Part shown: in pieces, positions 33,999 to 52,029 of the stretch
Position numbering within the stretch: position 1 is the first letter of the stretch
How the letters are laid out: every line of letters begins with the position of its first letter
Origin: Halichondria panicea
Taxonomy: Eukaryota; Porifera; Demospongiae; Suberitida; Halichondriidae
DNA length: 64,000 nt
Assembly (NCBI RefSeq): GCF_963675165.1
Contig: NC_087387.1
Span: forward strand, 6,482,058 to 6,546,057
Reading direction: 5' to 3'
The notes under the pieces: generated by a model
Databases searched by the model: none
What the model was told of the DNA's origin: nothing
What the model saw: the letters and a program-made list of their open reading frames with translations, nothing else
Made by a program: the position numbers and the translations under genes

Positions 33999-36589
33999 AT
34001 GGCTACATGTAACAGAATCACAGCTCCCGAGTTGGAGCAGTTCCTAGTCGCTACTGTTGAGTTGACTGGCCGTGTACTAGGAGCAGGTGCCTATGGCAGT
34101 GTGGAGGAGGTGGAGATACCTGGAGCAACGGTAGCTGCCAAGAAACTGCACCAACAGCTTGTCAACCTGGGCTCTCCACAGCAGGTAGATCTATCCACTG
34201 CTTATTTTTCTAGTCAGCATAGATTATATTTACTGGCTGATTTCCCCCACAGGTTGAGAAATGGGTGAATGATTTCGTGGAGGAGTGTAAGCTGATGAGC
34301 CAGCTCCGTCACCCTCACATAGTACAGTTCCTGGGGGTGTGCTATCTCCCTGGAGCCCAACTCCCCGTCCTACTCATGGAGAAGCTACAAACCAGCCTCG
34401 ACAACCTTCTGGAAACCAGCCCCAACATTCCTATTGGCCTCAAAGTGCACCTTCTGACGGGGACTGGCCGAGGGGTGGTCTATCTGCACAGCCGCACTCC
34501 ACCCATTGCCCATCGTGATCTGTCTGCCAAGAACATTCTAGTCGATAACGGTCTCAATGCCAAGATAGCAGACTTGGGTGTTTCTAGGATTGTGAACATT
34601 CAGCCTGGCCGGCTAGCTGCCTCGATGACTCAAATGCCAGGCACTGGTGTGTACATGCCACCAGAGGCAGCTCAAGAGGAAGGGGTCACACGATACAACA
34701 CTGCCATAGACATCTTCTCCTTTGGTGTGGTATCTCTCTTCACACTGACGCAAACTTTTCCCAAAGATCTCAAACCTGCTAATTATTATGATTCAGCTAC
34801 TCGAAGGCTGGTTGCTCGCTCTGAAATCGAACGCCGCGAAAATTACATCGAACCAATGAAAGCAGCTCTTGGTGAGACCCACCCCCTAGTCCAGTTGACC
34901 CTCGCTTGCCTGGAGTATGTATCTGAAGATCGACCATCTGCTGTGGTGGTGTTGAGAGGATTGGAGGAGGTTAGAACAACACTCCCTCAGAATTGCACCC
35001 AGACCAAGCTGGAACTGATTCAACAGGTGGCTGTGAAGGATGAAGAGATACAGCAAGTTGCTGAAAGAGTTACCAATGAGAAACAAGCTCAAATTGATCA
35101 GTTTCAACATCAAATTTCTGAGAAAGATACTCAAAATACTCGATTACAAGCATCTATCGATCGTCTTCAAGCTGAGAATCGAGAGCAAGTTCGTGGACTG
35201 GAAGAACTGACCACTCTCCAACAAAAGCAGTTGGAAGTTCAACGCAGAGAAATTGCTCATCTCTCCAGTTCAGTGAGGTCTCTACAGATACAGCCTCGGG
35301 AGGACACACCTCAGGGCTCAGGACAGAGAGAGGTGACTGTGTGAGGGGGGAGTCCCTTATGCATACATGGAGTTGTGCCTCAATATGTATTGTCTTGAGT
35401 GTACTTTTGGTTGCCATTGCCTAGAATAGGAATAATAGTTTTGATGAGCAAATGTATGCCCACAAGAAGGGTGGTGGTGTCAGTGGGTGGGGCAATGGGT
35501 TGGGATGGCAACAACTACTAAAATGCCCTTAATTAATTATTTTAATAATACAACCTTAATTGTTTGTGCAATACCACCACTCACATAATGTCAATGAATC
35601 TATTTTTACAGGCAACCACAAACAAAACCACACAACCAATCAAGATTGTTGATTCAAGCACTGGAAACGCATTGCTACCACACAAGTCGACCACACCACA
35701 ACCAACTGTTCCTACTGCCATCACCTTCAACTGGACAACATGCAAGCGCATACCAAGGACGATGATTGTGTTGAGAGTGTACGGTCAACCTGTGGCTATC
35801 AACGGGAAGGTGTACATGAGAGGCTTGAGTAACTGGACTGAGACTGTGCTAGTGTACACACCAGATCAGGATAGCTGGTATGAGCTGCCACCTCCTCCAG
35901 TGAGGAACTTCACCATAGCAACACTGAGAGGTCGACTGCTAGTGGTCGGAGGTCGCGACAGGTCAACTAATGAGAAGACGAATACCATCCTAACATTCGA
36001 TGAGAGCTCTCGACAATGGGTCCAGTCACTTCCCCGCATGCCAAAAGCATTAGCTGAGCCAGCAGTTGTTGAATATCAGAACCATCTGATCGTTATCGGT
36101 GGAGTTGACTCAAACGCCACTAGGATAGCTGACGTGAACATTCTGAACACAAGTAACAAATGGATCACAGCCGAACCACTTCCCCGCACTGATGACTACA
36201 TCACTTGCCTAATTGGAGACACACTGTATCTTGTACGTCAAGACACTAAAGAAGTGTTTCGAGCTCATGTACCCTCCCTCATATCACGAGCCAGTTCTGG
36301 TGTGTGGGAATCTGTCGGAAGTGTGCCATTGTATCGGTCGTCTCCCATCGCCATCGGCAACACCCTCCTGATTGTGGGGGGTAGTGAAGTACAAAGAGGT
36401 AACGCTACTTCAAGCATCCATCTGTACGATCCCACTAAAGACCAGTGGACACAATGTGGTGACCTTCCCGAGAAAATGAACTGTTGTTATTGCATTGAAC
36501 TATCTGGCAAACTGTGTGTACTTGGTGGTGAGAGTGGTTACAGGACTATCAGTTCTGTGTACACATCAATCCCTTCCATTACACACTAG
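33999..36589 (+). CDS. Kinase - coiled coil - Kelch propeller protein, copy 2
   Basis: Exons 33999-34184, 34253-35332 and 35612-36589, all phase 0, about 747 aa. The kinase domain is as in copy 1 (GAGAYGSV, VAAKK, HRDLSAKN, DLG, PPE). The coiled coil is longer by roughly 34 residues, with a KQAQIDQFQHQI stretch missing from copy 1. The Kelch exon carries ~20 more residues at its start. Both donors are normal (CAG|GTAGAT, GAG|GTGACT). The two genes are in direct orientation 33 kb apart and share introns and 3' flank, so they arose by segmental duplication. The start at MATCN was chosen because it aligns with copy 1; an in-frame upstream ATG at 33924 lies within the MITE end. The role is presumably a cytoplasmic signalling kinase whose propeller binds a partner. 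Confidence 0.87.
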
Positions 36590-36904
36590 TAGTTAATTTT
36601 AATTGGAATTCCATGTTTATTATATAATTATAAGCATCATTATCGTACAATTATGTGTCAGTTGATTGAATATTGTTTCCGATATACATTATATACACAA
36701 GACAACATACAGTAACAGTGAAGCACACTTGTATACAGTTGGTGTGGTGACATACAAACAATCAGTGTAACCATAGAAACAGACAAGATTGAGGGGGTGG
36801 GCTCACACCCACGACTCTGCACTAGAATCAGGACTAGCTCCAGTCACCACTAAGCTATCATGAGTTCCACTAGAGGCAGAGTTCAAAGCAGCTCTCTCCA
36901 ACGC
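36590..36904. other. 3' flank duplicated from gene 1
   Basis: Matches 3310-3595 over most of its length, up to the CTATCATGAGTTCCA block (~36857), then becomes unique. Confidence 0.8.
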
Positions 36905-37039
36905 TTATCTGTTGAGCTCTGACAGTTCCACCAGCTCCACCACTTGTGGGATGGCTTGTCGAGACTTGCTGAGGTCGGCAGTCACACTCTGTAGCTCAGC
37001 GATAACCTCATCTTCGTTGAAGGACTGACGAGATAGCTC
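36905..37039 (-). CDS. Orphan terminal exon of an unknown helical protein
   Basis: Minus strand: a CTCTCTCCAG acceptor followed by 44 open codons and a stop (begins ELSRQSFNEDEV, ends VELVELSELNR). The composition is helical and acidic. It looks like a genuine last exon, but I found no upstream exon before CPT1 begins on the other strand at 37510, so it may be a remnant. Product not recognised. Confidence 0.45.
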   Translation of the reverse strand, partial: ELSRQSFNEDEVIAELQSVTADLSKSRQAIPQVVELVELSELNR

Positions 37040-37509
37040 CTGGAGAGAGATATGACATCCTCTGGTGTATATGTGTGTGTGTGTGTTTTGCCTCTCTTTC
37101 GTTTTCTTCTTTCCTCCTTTCTTTTTTGTTGCCTTTAATTGTTCATTTTTTCTTTATTGCCTTCAAAAAAGTGGGCGTTTTGTTTACTTACTTATTGCCA
37201 CAAATTTAATAGCCACAGGCGCTACTATACGTAATATACTAGGCAGGAAGAGGAAACCCAATATCCATGGTAATCATTATTTACGTGTAGCTAGCTGCTT
37301 TATCAAGTGAAGTACAAGACAAGAAAGACTACACATTCAAGAGTGAAGGATTGACCTATATACCGCACTACATCAAGACACACGTACCTCAAGAATCAAG
37401 CACTATAAGTTCTACCACCCTGTGCCTGTGTGCCTGTACTAGCTGTGTGCCTGTGTGCCTGTACTAGCTGTGTGCCTGTGTGCCTGTGTGCCTATATATA
37501 TCCACTACT
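37040..37509. other. CPT1 upstream region
   Basis: Includes a T-rich stretch (37085-37160). The last ~75 bp are a GTGCCTGTGT / CTGTACTAGC repeat immediately before the CPT1 start, probably 5' UTR. No other gene seen. Confidence 0.55.
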
Positions 37510-43901
<6,392 letters not shown>

Positions 43902-44139
43902 GAGGACAGACCTGACAATTAGTGATCACTACTATTGTACGTGTGTATGTGTATATATTTATTATGTCTTCATTATTTTGTTTTACTCAGTGGAATATTA
44001 TTTATCACATGTGAACAGGCGGTCTTTACCTAATGTGAAAGTTGAGTGCATGCATCCTGTATGCAGTAGCTAGCTTGGTTTTAATACGGATGCATATTAT
44101 TGCATTGCATTGACGGGCTAGCTATATACGGCTGGGCTA

Positions 44140-44869
44140 GTGTTGTTTCAAGAGCTAGGTGAGTTAGCAGTAGCTAGTATTACTGTAGCAGCGTTGTTAT
44201 TATTACAATCAGGAGTACTCGTGTTACAATACATTGATAGCTTGACAGTTTATGTTGACTCCTTGCCCACACACAACACTACACTAGACACGATGTTACT
44301 AGTATTAGCTGTTGTTACATCACTATTCCTCTCCACTGGGCATGCTCTCAACTTCTGCCAGAACAACAGTTTCCATTCACTGGAGAGAGACTTCCTATCC
44401 AGAGTAAAGAACCGCTATCAGATCACTCGCACTTTCTACCCTCCTCGAGACCCTCGCCCGGTCGTTATCAAGATCCATTATTCGTACCCTGATGGAACCA
44501 ATCAGACGTGGTTTTGGAGTGAATCACAATTTTATCTGATTCAACCGCTCGAGATATTTCAGTACACTTCATTATTTTTCTCTAATTTGCCGCGTAGACA
44601 GACGGAGGTGACGCTCTCACTGAGTCAAGAGTGCGAGGGGTTGGGGGAGGAGCTTATGGAAGTGCTCACTCAGCGGGTAAGTTGTTAGAACTTAGAGGAT
44701 TTAAAGTAATTTGCGATCCTTCCTTTGAATTTATACATGTATATCCTGTGAGGTGGTATTGATATGGCCCTTGTTACGTGATACTGCTATTCACTCATAA
44801 TATTATTATTGACTTACATCCTTAATTGCATATAGTGCATCCTAATGATCTCACACACCACACCACACG

Positions 44870-44921
<52 letters not shown>

Positions 44922-46232
44922 TGAAACTCTATGCTTCTACGGCCTCCATTTCCCTGGAAGCCGCCCCTCTGAGAATCTCCGATGATTATATTGCAATAGC
45001 AGCTTCATTTGAGGAAATCAATAACGATGTACTGCAGAGCAACTTCCTCAAAGTGTGGTTGCACATTTTTCTGATCCTGTTTCCAATCTGTACTCTCTTC
45101 TGCCTGTGGCTGTGTGACCCTGTGCAGCTGTTGCTAGGAGACAAAGTGTGGACCAAGCTGGAGGATGAATCCAACCATCCCAGAGTGGCAGCTCTAGTTC
45201 AATTATCTGTCCTCTTCACAACCTTTGTGTTTATTCTGGATATTATGGCGTTAGTTGCGACTGTGCTGGGAGATTTCCTAGTGTATAATCGACATGCGGC
45301 GTTTTACCTCTCCACAGTAACTGGCTTGATAGTGGACACTGCTGCGTTTGTGTGGGTCATGTTTGTGCTCATTAAAAGCTGCCATTGGGATTGCAAAAAC
45401 TTCTGGTATCGCTGGAGAAAACGCCAGCCTTGCAATAAAGGAGAATCAGAGAAGATAAAGAAGTTAATGTCCACGATAATGGTGGCACCATTGCTCTGCT
45501 TTGCCAACCATTTCCACTACATCATTCTAGCCCTGATAGCAGATCCATTTCATACTGCCGGTGTTATCATCACCTACCTCATAACATTTGCTATCAATTA
45601 TTTCCTGTTTCAACAATTCTACAATTGTGTCGTGTTTCGATCATTTCACAGACGAATGGGTAACGAACGGAAGGTGTATGCACTTCGAACCCCATCGCGT
45701 TCAAATATTTTCAATAGATCTCAATCTGCGTCTGCTCTGCCCGGAACTAGAAAAGTTAAAATCGAACGTGTACCATTTAATACACAAACTGTTGTTTTTG
45801 GTTTGCTGATTCTGACTCCATTTATTGTTTTATATGAGGGGATTGTGATTGCTCTGTTCTCAAGTTTGCCCATTTCCAAGACCATAGAAGATGCTCCATC
45901 ACGGTTATACAGCATATATCAGGGAACTGGGATTCTTATCGTTGTGTTGCTCACCTACAATATTGTACTGGCTCCTAAAGGATTTTCATTAGGTACACCC
46001 ACACCCACACACCCACACACTTGGCTTTGATATCTGATCACCGACTGTATTCTATAGCTTTAAAAATGTGAATATTGAATTACAAGGATGCCTTACTTGA
46101 TCAGGGGTCTGTACAATTTCACAAATGTAGCTTTATAATAATTAAGGCTTGTCCAAATTATTGTAATCATGTGTTCATTGCTTTCTGGTAGAAATGTTCC
46201 TAACTCACCCTGCACACAATTCTCCGCTAATG

Positions 46233-46273
<41 letters not shown>

Positions 46274-46585
46274 TTAGGAAGAGCTGTTGAGCATGTGGCT
46301 AAGCAGATTCGTCTCCCTGAGGAGATAAGGAACTGGACGCTCCTGACAGACGAGGAGAAGTGTGCCAACGTGCTGACCTCCCTCATAGGGGAGGGTGGGC
46401 TGCAAGAGCTAGTGGAGATGCGTAACCATCACCATGGCAATGGCACTGACAATGGTCACCATGACGCTGGTAACCAAGACGACGACATTGATGACGTTGA
46501 CGACAAGCTGGATGGTGAATTGAGGAGCCCCGTTGCTAAGGGCAACAACAACATTAGTATTGAGGGAAGAGAAAGTACTTTTTAA
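44140..46585 (+). CDS. Unrecognised multi-pass membrane protein
   Basis: Exons <44140-44676, 44921-45992 and 46278-46585, with consensus junctions and consistent phases. The 5' end is uncertain: the frame is open from 44122 without an ATG, and the GGGCTAG before 44140 may be an acceptor, so an upstream exon probably holds the start. Two hydrophobic segments lie near the N-terminus, then a luminal or extracellular stretch with NQT/NNS sequons. Five to six membrane spans follow in exon 2 (for example IFLILFPICTLFCLWL and TVVFGLLILTPFIVLY). A basic RKVYALRTPSRS loop and a cytoplasmic tail with a His/Asp-rich stretch (HHHGNG, DDDIDDVDD) complete it. I do not recognise the family. The gene follows CPT1 by ~240 bp on the same strand. 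Confidence 0.75.
44860..44919. repeat. CA tract forming a 3' splice region
   Basis: Pure CA repeats run directly into the CAG|ATG acceptor of the membrane gene's next exon. The same arrangement recurs at 46238-46277, 47170-47205, 48290-48301 and 38600-38628. Confidence 0.9.
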
Positions 46586-46860
46586 TGTGTTACATTTATT
46601 TATTTGCTGTACTGATACATAATAATTATTATGATGACTTTATATTATGACTGCATGTGTACAATGGTGTGTTATGTCCGTCCCCTGCCCTGCCCCTGTG
46701 TACCCACGAGCATGGGCTGTTTTCATATATCTCACAAAGGTGATGTGCCAGTTACCTCGAGGTAAAGCTGCGGCCACGAAATAAATAGTTAATGGATGGG
46801 CGGAGACTGAATGTCACCACACCCCCACCATCAAGAGAACTAGAAGCTAGCTAGCCAGCC
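46586..46860. other. Short intergenic, probable TMEM9 promoter
   Basis: 275 bp between the membrane gene stop and the TMEM9 ATG. It includes a GC-rich stretch at 46675-46700 but no clear core motif. Confidence 0.45.
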
Positions 46861-48370
46861 ATGTCTAATGTCGAGTGTATCCGCAATACTCTGAAGGATG
46901 TGTTAGGATGGACGCTACTAGTGCAGGTGGTCCTGGGCTTCCTAGCTCTGGGCATTCTCAATGTGAGTGTCTAGTATCTTGTTCTAATTAATGAACACCA
47001 ACTGTAAACATCTCCATACGTATACACAAGTACATATCAGATCTCATGTCTATACCTGTGTATGTGTATACACACACACACACACACACACATTACACTC
47101 ACCCCCCCCCTACACACACACACACACACACACTCACACCACCACCCCCTCACACACACACACACACACACACATTACACTCACCCCCCCACTTCACACA
47201 CACAGACTATAACACCAGTGTTATTTGCGTCCATCCCTGAGAATGCTACGAGTGGTTGGATAGCTGAGAGTCGGTGTATCTGTATCTGCCCTCATAATCT
47301 CAACTACACTGACTACTACAACACCACTCTGTTCACGAGGAAGGTGTACGAACCAGCGGAATGGTGGGTGTGTGTGTGGAGTGGGTGTGTGTATGGTGTG
47401 TGGAGTGGGTGGTACGTGGGTGTGAGGAATGGTGAGAGCCTCACGAATATCATCAGAGCATGTCATGTGACAGGCCTTGTCTAGAGCTACAGAATGCTTA
47501 TAGCGGGTAGTTTTCATTGGTGCAGATTTTCATATGAAGTACCCAATTAAATATTCATACAGCTCAGAATAGTGATGTAGAACTTGTTCACTAAACACTC
47601 TCCACTGTAGCTCGTGTGAACTAACACTGCCTGGTGACAAGGAAGAGGAGATATGCCTGAGGTGCTCCTGTAGCTATGAGTCACGCAATGCTGCTCTCAT
47701 TGGAGTGAGTGCCTCTTGTTGTTATTTATTGCCTCCACTGCAGGCCGCCTACTGTGTTGTTATTTATTGCCTCCACTGCAGGCTGCCTACTTGTTGTTAT
47801 TTATTGCCTCCACTGCAGGCTGCCTACTGTGTTGTTATTTATTGCCTCCACTGCAGGCTGCCTACTAGTTGTTATTTATTGCCTCCACTGCAGGCTGCCT
47901 ACTAGTTGTTATTTATTGCCTCCACTGCAGGCTGCCTACTAGTTGTTATTTATTGCCTCCACTGCAGGCTGGCCTACTGTGTTGTTATTTATTGCCTCCA
48001 CTGCAGGCTATAGTGTACGGTATGCTGGTGATGGTGTTCGTGTGCATGCCTGTCTTCACTGGGTATGTGTGTGTGGTGCCATTCGCACGCAGGAAGCAAT
48101 CTCTGAGGACTGCCACATCACGAGGTTACAGCCAACTCAACGAGGTGAGGCTGCATGGCTACAGTTGCCCGTAAATAAGTGCCTATAATTATGTAGTAGT
48201 CCTTAGCTATCTATGCGTACATTTTCACAATCAATCAGGCCTGTTTTGTAGCTAACTTAGATGATTTCTTTCAATTTCCACCACCCCCCACACACACACA
48301 GGGCTCTGGTATTGTTAGACTGAGATCAAATGTTCGAGACACAGACGTCCTCTCAATATCGTCCTCCTGA
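46861..48370 (+). CDS. TMEM9: TMEM9-family protein
   Basis: Five exons: 46861-46962, 47206-47363, 47611-47704, 48007-48144 and 48302-48370. Phases agree and give 186 aa, near the ~183 aa of vertebrate TMEM9. TMEM9 is a type I membrane protein of late endosomes and lysosomes that associates with V-ATPase assembly. Seen here: a hydrophobic N-terminus (signal-like, residues ~10-34), a luminal part with CICICP and NYT/NTT sequons, and the paired-cysteine region CSCELTL / CLRCSCSYESR. One membrane span (IVYGMLVMVFVCMPVFTGYV) and a short basic/serine tail follow. The exon 2 donor at 47364 was chosen because it restores the CSC motif. Intron 3 is a tandem array of acceptor-like units. Confidence 0.85.
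47709..48006 (+). repeat. Tandem array of 3' splice-site-like units in TMEM9 intron 3
   Basis: About eight copies of a ~34-38 bp unit, TGTTATTTATTGCCTCCACTGCAGGCTGCCTAC. Each contains a pyrimidine stretch and CTGCAG|GC. The last copy is the acceptor that joins exon 4 (48007) in frame. Reading frames through it are repeat artefacts. Confidence 0.92.
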
Positions 48371-48602
48371 CACTTTAATAATACACTGGACACTATATTA
48401 GGTTTTTATTACACAGTTTGTTTTTATTGAGCGTGTTTAATTTGTGTAGTTTGATCAATGTACACGATGATGGTTGTTACATGATTGCCCATATGACATG
48501 AACCTGTAATATTACTGCATGAGAATAATGAAACTAAAACTGAAATGAACTTGAATAACAAAACAGCCAATACAACACTTGCATTGTTTCCTAACAATAA
48601 GA

Positions 48603-49509
48603 CTATACACACTTGTCCCTCATCACGCTGGCCTGTGTGTGATCAGGGTCCAACTGAAGGAGCTGTTTTATTCGCTCGTTGGCTTTATCACAATCGCCAG
48701 CTTCAACGTACAGTCGTGCAAGGTCGTACAACGCTGCAACGTGATTGGGCGATTTCTCGACGGCTCTGAGTAACGTAGTGTGGGCTGCTGGATATAGTTT
48801 GAGAGAGTAATACACTAATCCCAGTCTGTGCATTGCATCAACGTTAGTGGGTTGGACCTCCAGTACCATCTTTAGTCTGTGTGGGCGTGTGTGTGTGTGT
48901 GGGGGCGGGTAGTGAAATGTGTGGGCGGCTGGGAAATTAGCACTTACAGATTTTCTGCTTCTTTTAGCTTGTACTCATTGTCATGGTAACCAGCCTGTAG
49001 TACAGACGCTAGTTCGTACACCAACTGGCTCTTGTATCCGAGCTTCTCAATGAACTCTCTTAATAACTTCTCAGCATGCCGTGTGGATCCTTGTTGTTTC
49101 ATGCTCATCTTCGCCATGACGATATGAGCTTGTACGTGACGTGGGTCCTGAGCCAAAGCTTTGTTATTATATAACACAGCCTCTTGTGTGCTGTCCAGTT
49201 CAACTAGCACCTCGGCAAACTCAGTGTACACACTAGGGTAGCGTGTTCCAGGTGGTATCTTACTCACTATCTTTCTGAGGATGCCTTCAGCTGCAGATAT
49301 TCTGTTCAGTCTTCGCAATAATCTAGAGTATCTGGTGAACATTTTGAGGTTCTTAATGTCAGCTGAAATAGTTTGATTGCCACCCAGTGCTTCATACACA
49401 AGCTCAATGCCATGTCTGTACAACTGTGTGTGTGTGTGGGGGGGGAGGGTGTGTGTGTGTGTGTGGGGGGGAGGGTGTGTGTGTGTGTGTGGGGGGGGGG
49501 TGTGTGTGT

Positions 49510-49575
<66 letters not shown>

Positions 49576-51681
49576 GGGGAGTGGGTGAACAAATCAATAA
49601 TTGTATAATTGATTAATCTAATTACCGCTAATTAATGTCCTCACCTCTTCAGCGTGTGTGAAGTTCTCTCCCAGCTGGTGGAGGTAGCCGAGGTCAGAGA
49701 CTGCAGACAAATACAGTGGCTCTACTGATACCGCTAACTGCATCAATGGAATAGCTTGATGGTTCAGCTCAGGATTTTGGTTGTACTCCACTGCAAGATT
49801 GTGGGCCATCTTTGCATTCGTGGGGAATGTTTTAATAGCTGCAGAAAATAGTGTTATCTCATTCTTCCAATCTCGATTTCTTAGCAGTGTTTTTGAGGCT
49901 TGCGCCAATAGCAGTAATGAGAGTCCAATTAACGATATGATTTTAATGGTTTTCTGTGAGGAGGTGTGCAGTTTCCATAGTCCGTGTGCTGCTAGTAGAC
50001 ATAGTCCCATGCTGGGCAGGTAGAGTACTCTCTCTGCTACAACAAACCCAACAGGGAAGAACAGGTTGGAGGCTGGCACGTACGGGAACACCAGCAGACT
50101 CAGACCAAACAACACTGTCCCCCATCGTCGGTAGAGGGCAAAGATTACTAATAAACACACGGCTATGAACGTTACCAGTGTTACAAGATTACGAGGATCT
50201 CCGAGGCTCTGGATGAGAGGAATGGTGTGCATGGCGTACTCTGGGCTGAGTTGAGAGGGGACTAACAACAGCCAGCAATGGTAGGAGGTGAGGTAGGCCC
50301 AGTGCATCTGTCTGTACGGGGTGGGCAAGTACACCGCCGGGTTCAACTGACTGTGAGGGGGGAAATTATGAAAATGGATGCACGGAAATCAAGTTGTGGC
50401 AGCTGAAAGATATTGTGATTAAACGGAGGGGGGGCCGTGCATGCATGTAGTTGAACATCTTCAACAGCTATATACAATTTTCTGAAATTTAGAAAGAGAC
50501 CTTTCAAACGATAGTTTAATTCCAACATTTGGAAGGGGCCGTAATTTGTCATTCTTCGGCCTTTGATCATGGGCTATAATCCATGCATGACATGGCTGAA
50601 TATATATTTCATCACCCAAATATAATTATATGATCTTGTTACAAAATTATATTGTTACTGTTTAGCGCAGCTGCTACTTACTATCCAAAGGATGGTCCAC
50701 CCTTCATGAGCCTGAGTCGGATGTACATGAATCCCACCACGTAACTGAGCAGCACAAACAGTCTGGTCAGAAACCCTTTGTGATGGCTCTTCAGTTCTTT
50801 AGGCAATGAGAGCAACCTGAGGGCATCACTCACGGTTAGCTGGGAGGGAGAGGCTGTGCTTACAAACTAGCCTCAGCTACAGCTTGTTTACAACAAACCA
50901 CCCTCAGCTAGAACTTGTAGAGTGTTACGATTATTACCTGCTGAATCAAAAGGTAGTCCATTGCCAGACACACAGCAATTGCAGTGATCCCAGTCTCCTT
51001 ACTGAGAGCAGAGCATGTGCACAGCACTAGGCTCAGTGCTAGCCACTGGTAGCCTGTCAGTGAGACATCGTGATGGTACTGGAGCATGCATGATTACTTT
51101 ATACCTGTAGAATTCTTTGACTGAGCAGCTTTATAGTAGACCAGTATAGAGGCAGTGTAGAACATGGCAGCTAATACATCAGCTCTCCCTACAACCCCAG
51201 TTACCTGATAATAGACTAACACTTATAATTTATTTATACACATTGACATAATGATATAGCTGTGCTAACTCACAGCCTCAGTGTGTATGGGGTGGACTGC
51301 AAAGAGGAGTCCTGCTATCAGTGCTGGCCACACTTGACTGCAGACTAGACTGACCAGGTGAACGTACAAGTAACACACGACTCCATGGAGGAGAATGTTG
51401 ACCAAATGATAGCCCATGGGCTCCAACTCGGCCAACAGATAGTTGAGTCGGAACGTGGCCACACACAGAGGACGATATGACTTGTGACTATCTCCACTTG
51501 CCATAGGAACTCCCCAGAAATCATTCCACAGTAAATTGCTCCAAGGAACAGTTGGTCGGATATCGTTGTTTTGAATAACTGCTCTCTCATCATCAAAACA
51601 CAGACCACAGTCCAGACTGTTGAGATACACCAGAACGCCTACTGAGGCAGAGAGCACTGCTGCATACTGATGCAACTTCAT
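48603..51681 (-). CDS. TMTC: TMTC-family ER O-mannosyltransferase, gene A
   Basis: TMTC1-4 are ER multi-pass proteins with C-terminal TPRs that O-mannosylate cadherins. Exons (leftward): 51681-51274, 51204-~51105, ~51078-50938, ~50843-50705, 50350-49645, 49423-48948 and 48876-48603, about 750 aa. Seen: an N-terminal membrane segment and the acidic FDD motif (D30-D31). Then come HKSYRPL and [10 protein letters not shown], the LSKETGI membrane exon, the DUF1736-like region through [10 protein letters not shown], and TPRs near the end. One oddity: between the second and third blocks only ~26-27 bp separate coding sequence, with an in-frame TAA at ~51094. Either a micro-intron or a nonsense change is present. 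Intron 5 holds a GT tract (49427-49575). Confidence 0.88.
50351..50690. repeat. Dispersed intronic repeat in TMTC gene A
   Basis: The stretch with AAGTTGTGGCAGCTGAAAGA, GATTAAACGG, and CAACAGC/TTTCTGAAA elements has a diverged counterpart at ~53600-53800 in an intron of gene B. Confidence 0.6.
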
Positions 51682-52029
51682 TCTGAGCTAGAATAATTTG
51701 GGCTTGAGATTGTAATTTTGATATTGGGACATCATCTAAGGTTAACCTCATCTGAGCCTCCTACACAGGTTTCTGGGTAGTGTGCTGCATACCTGAGTCT
51801 GTGTGTTGTCGTCCGGTGGCTTTCTCTAAGCATGCAATACTCAGAAACCTTGTCAAGTTGTGAAATTGATACTATGCTTGTGTGCATTCCACAGTTGCAA
51901 GCTAACTTCCATAGTTTCTTCTGAGCATGCGCAGTTCATGCAGTGAAGACAGCCTAGTGCAACCACATAGTGTGCTTCATGGTCCAGTGATCAAGGTGTT
52001 TGGATTCTTGGACTGTGGATGTTGTTAGA
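51682..52029. promoter_or_regulatory. 348 bp bidirectional promoter of TMTC A and B
   Basis: The only sequence between two start codons pointing outward. It contains GAGCATGCGCAG (~51926-51937), resembling an NRF-1 half palindrome. Promoter activity is inferred from geometry. Confidence 0.65.
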
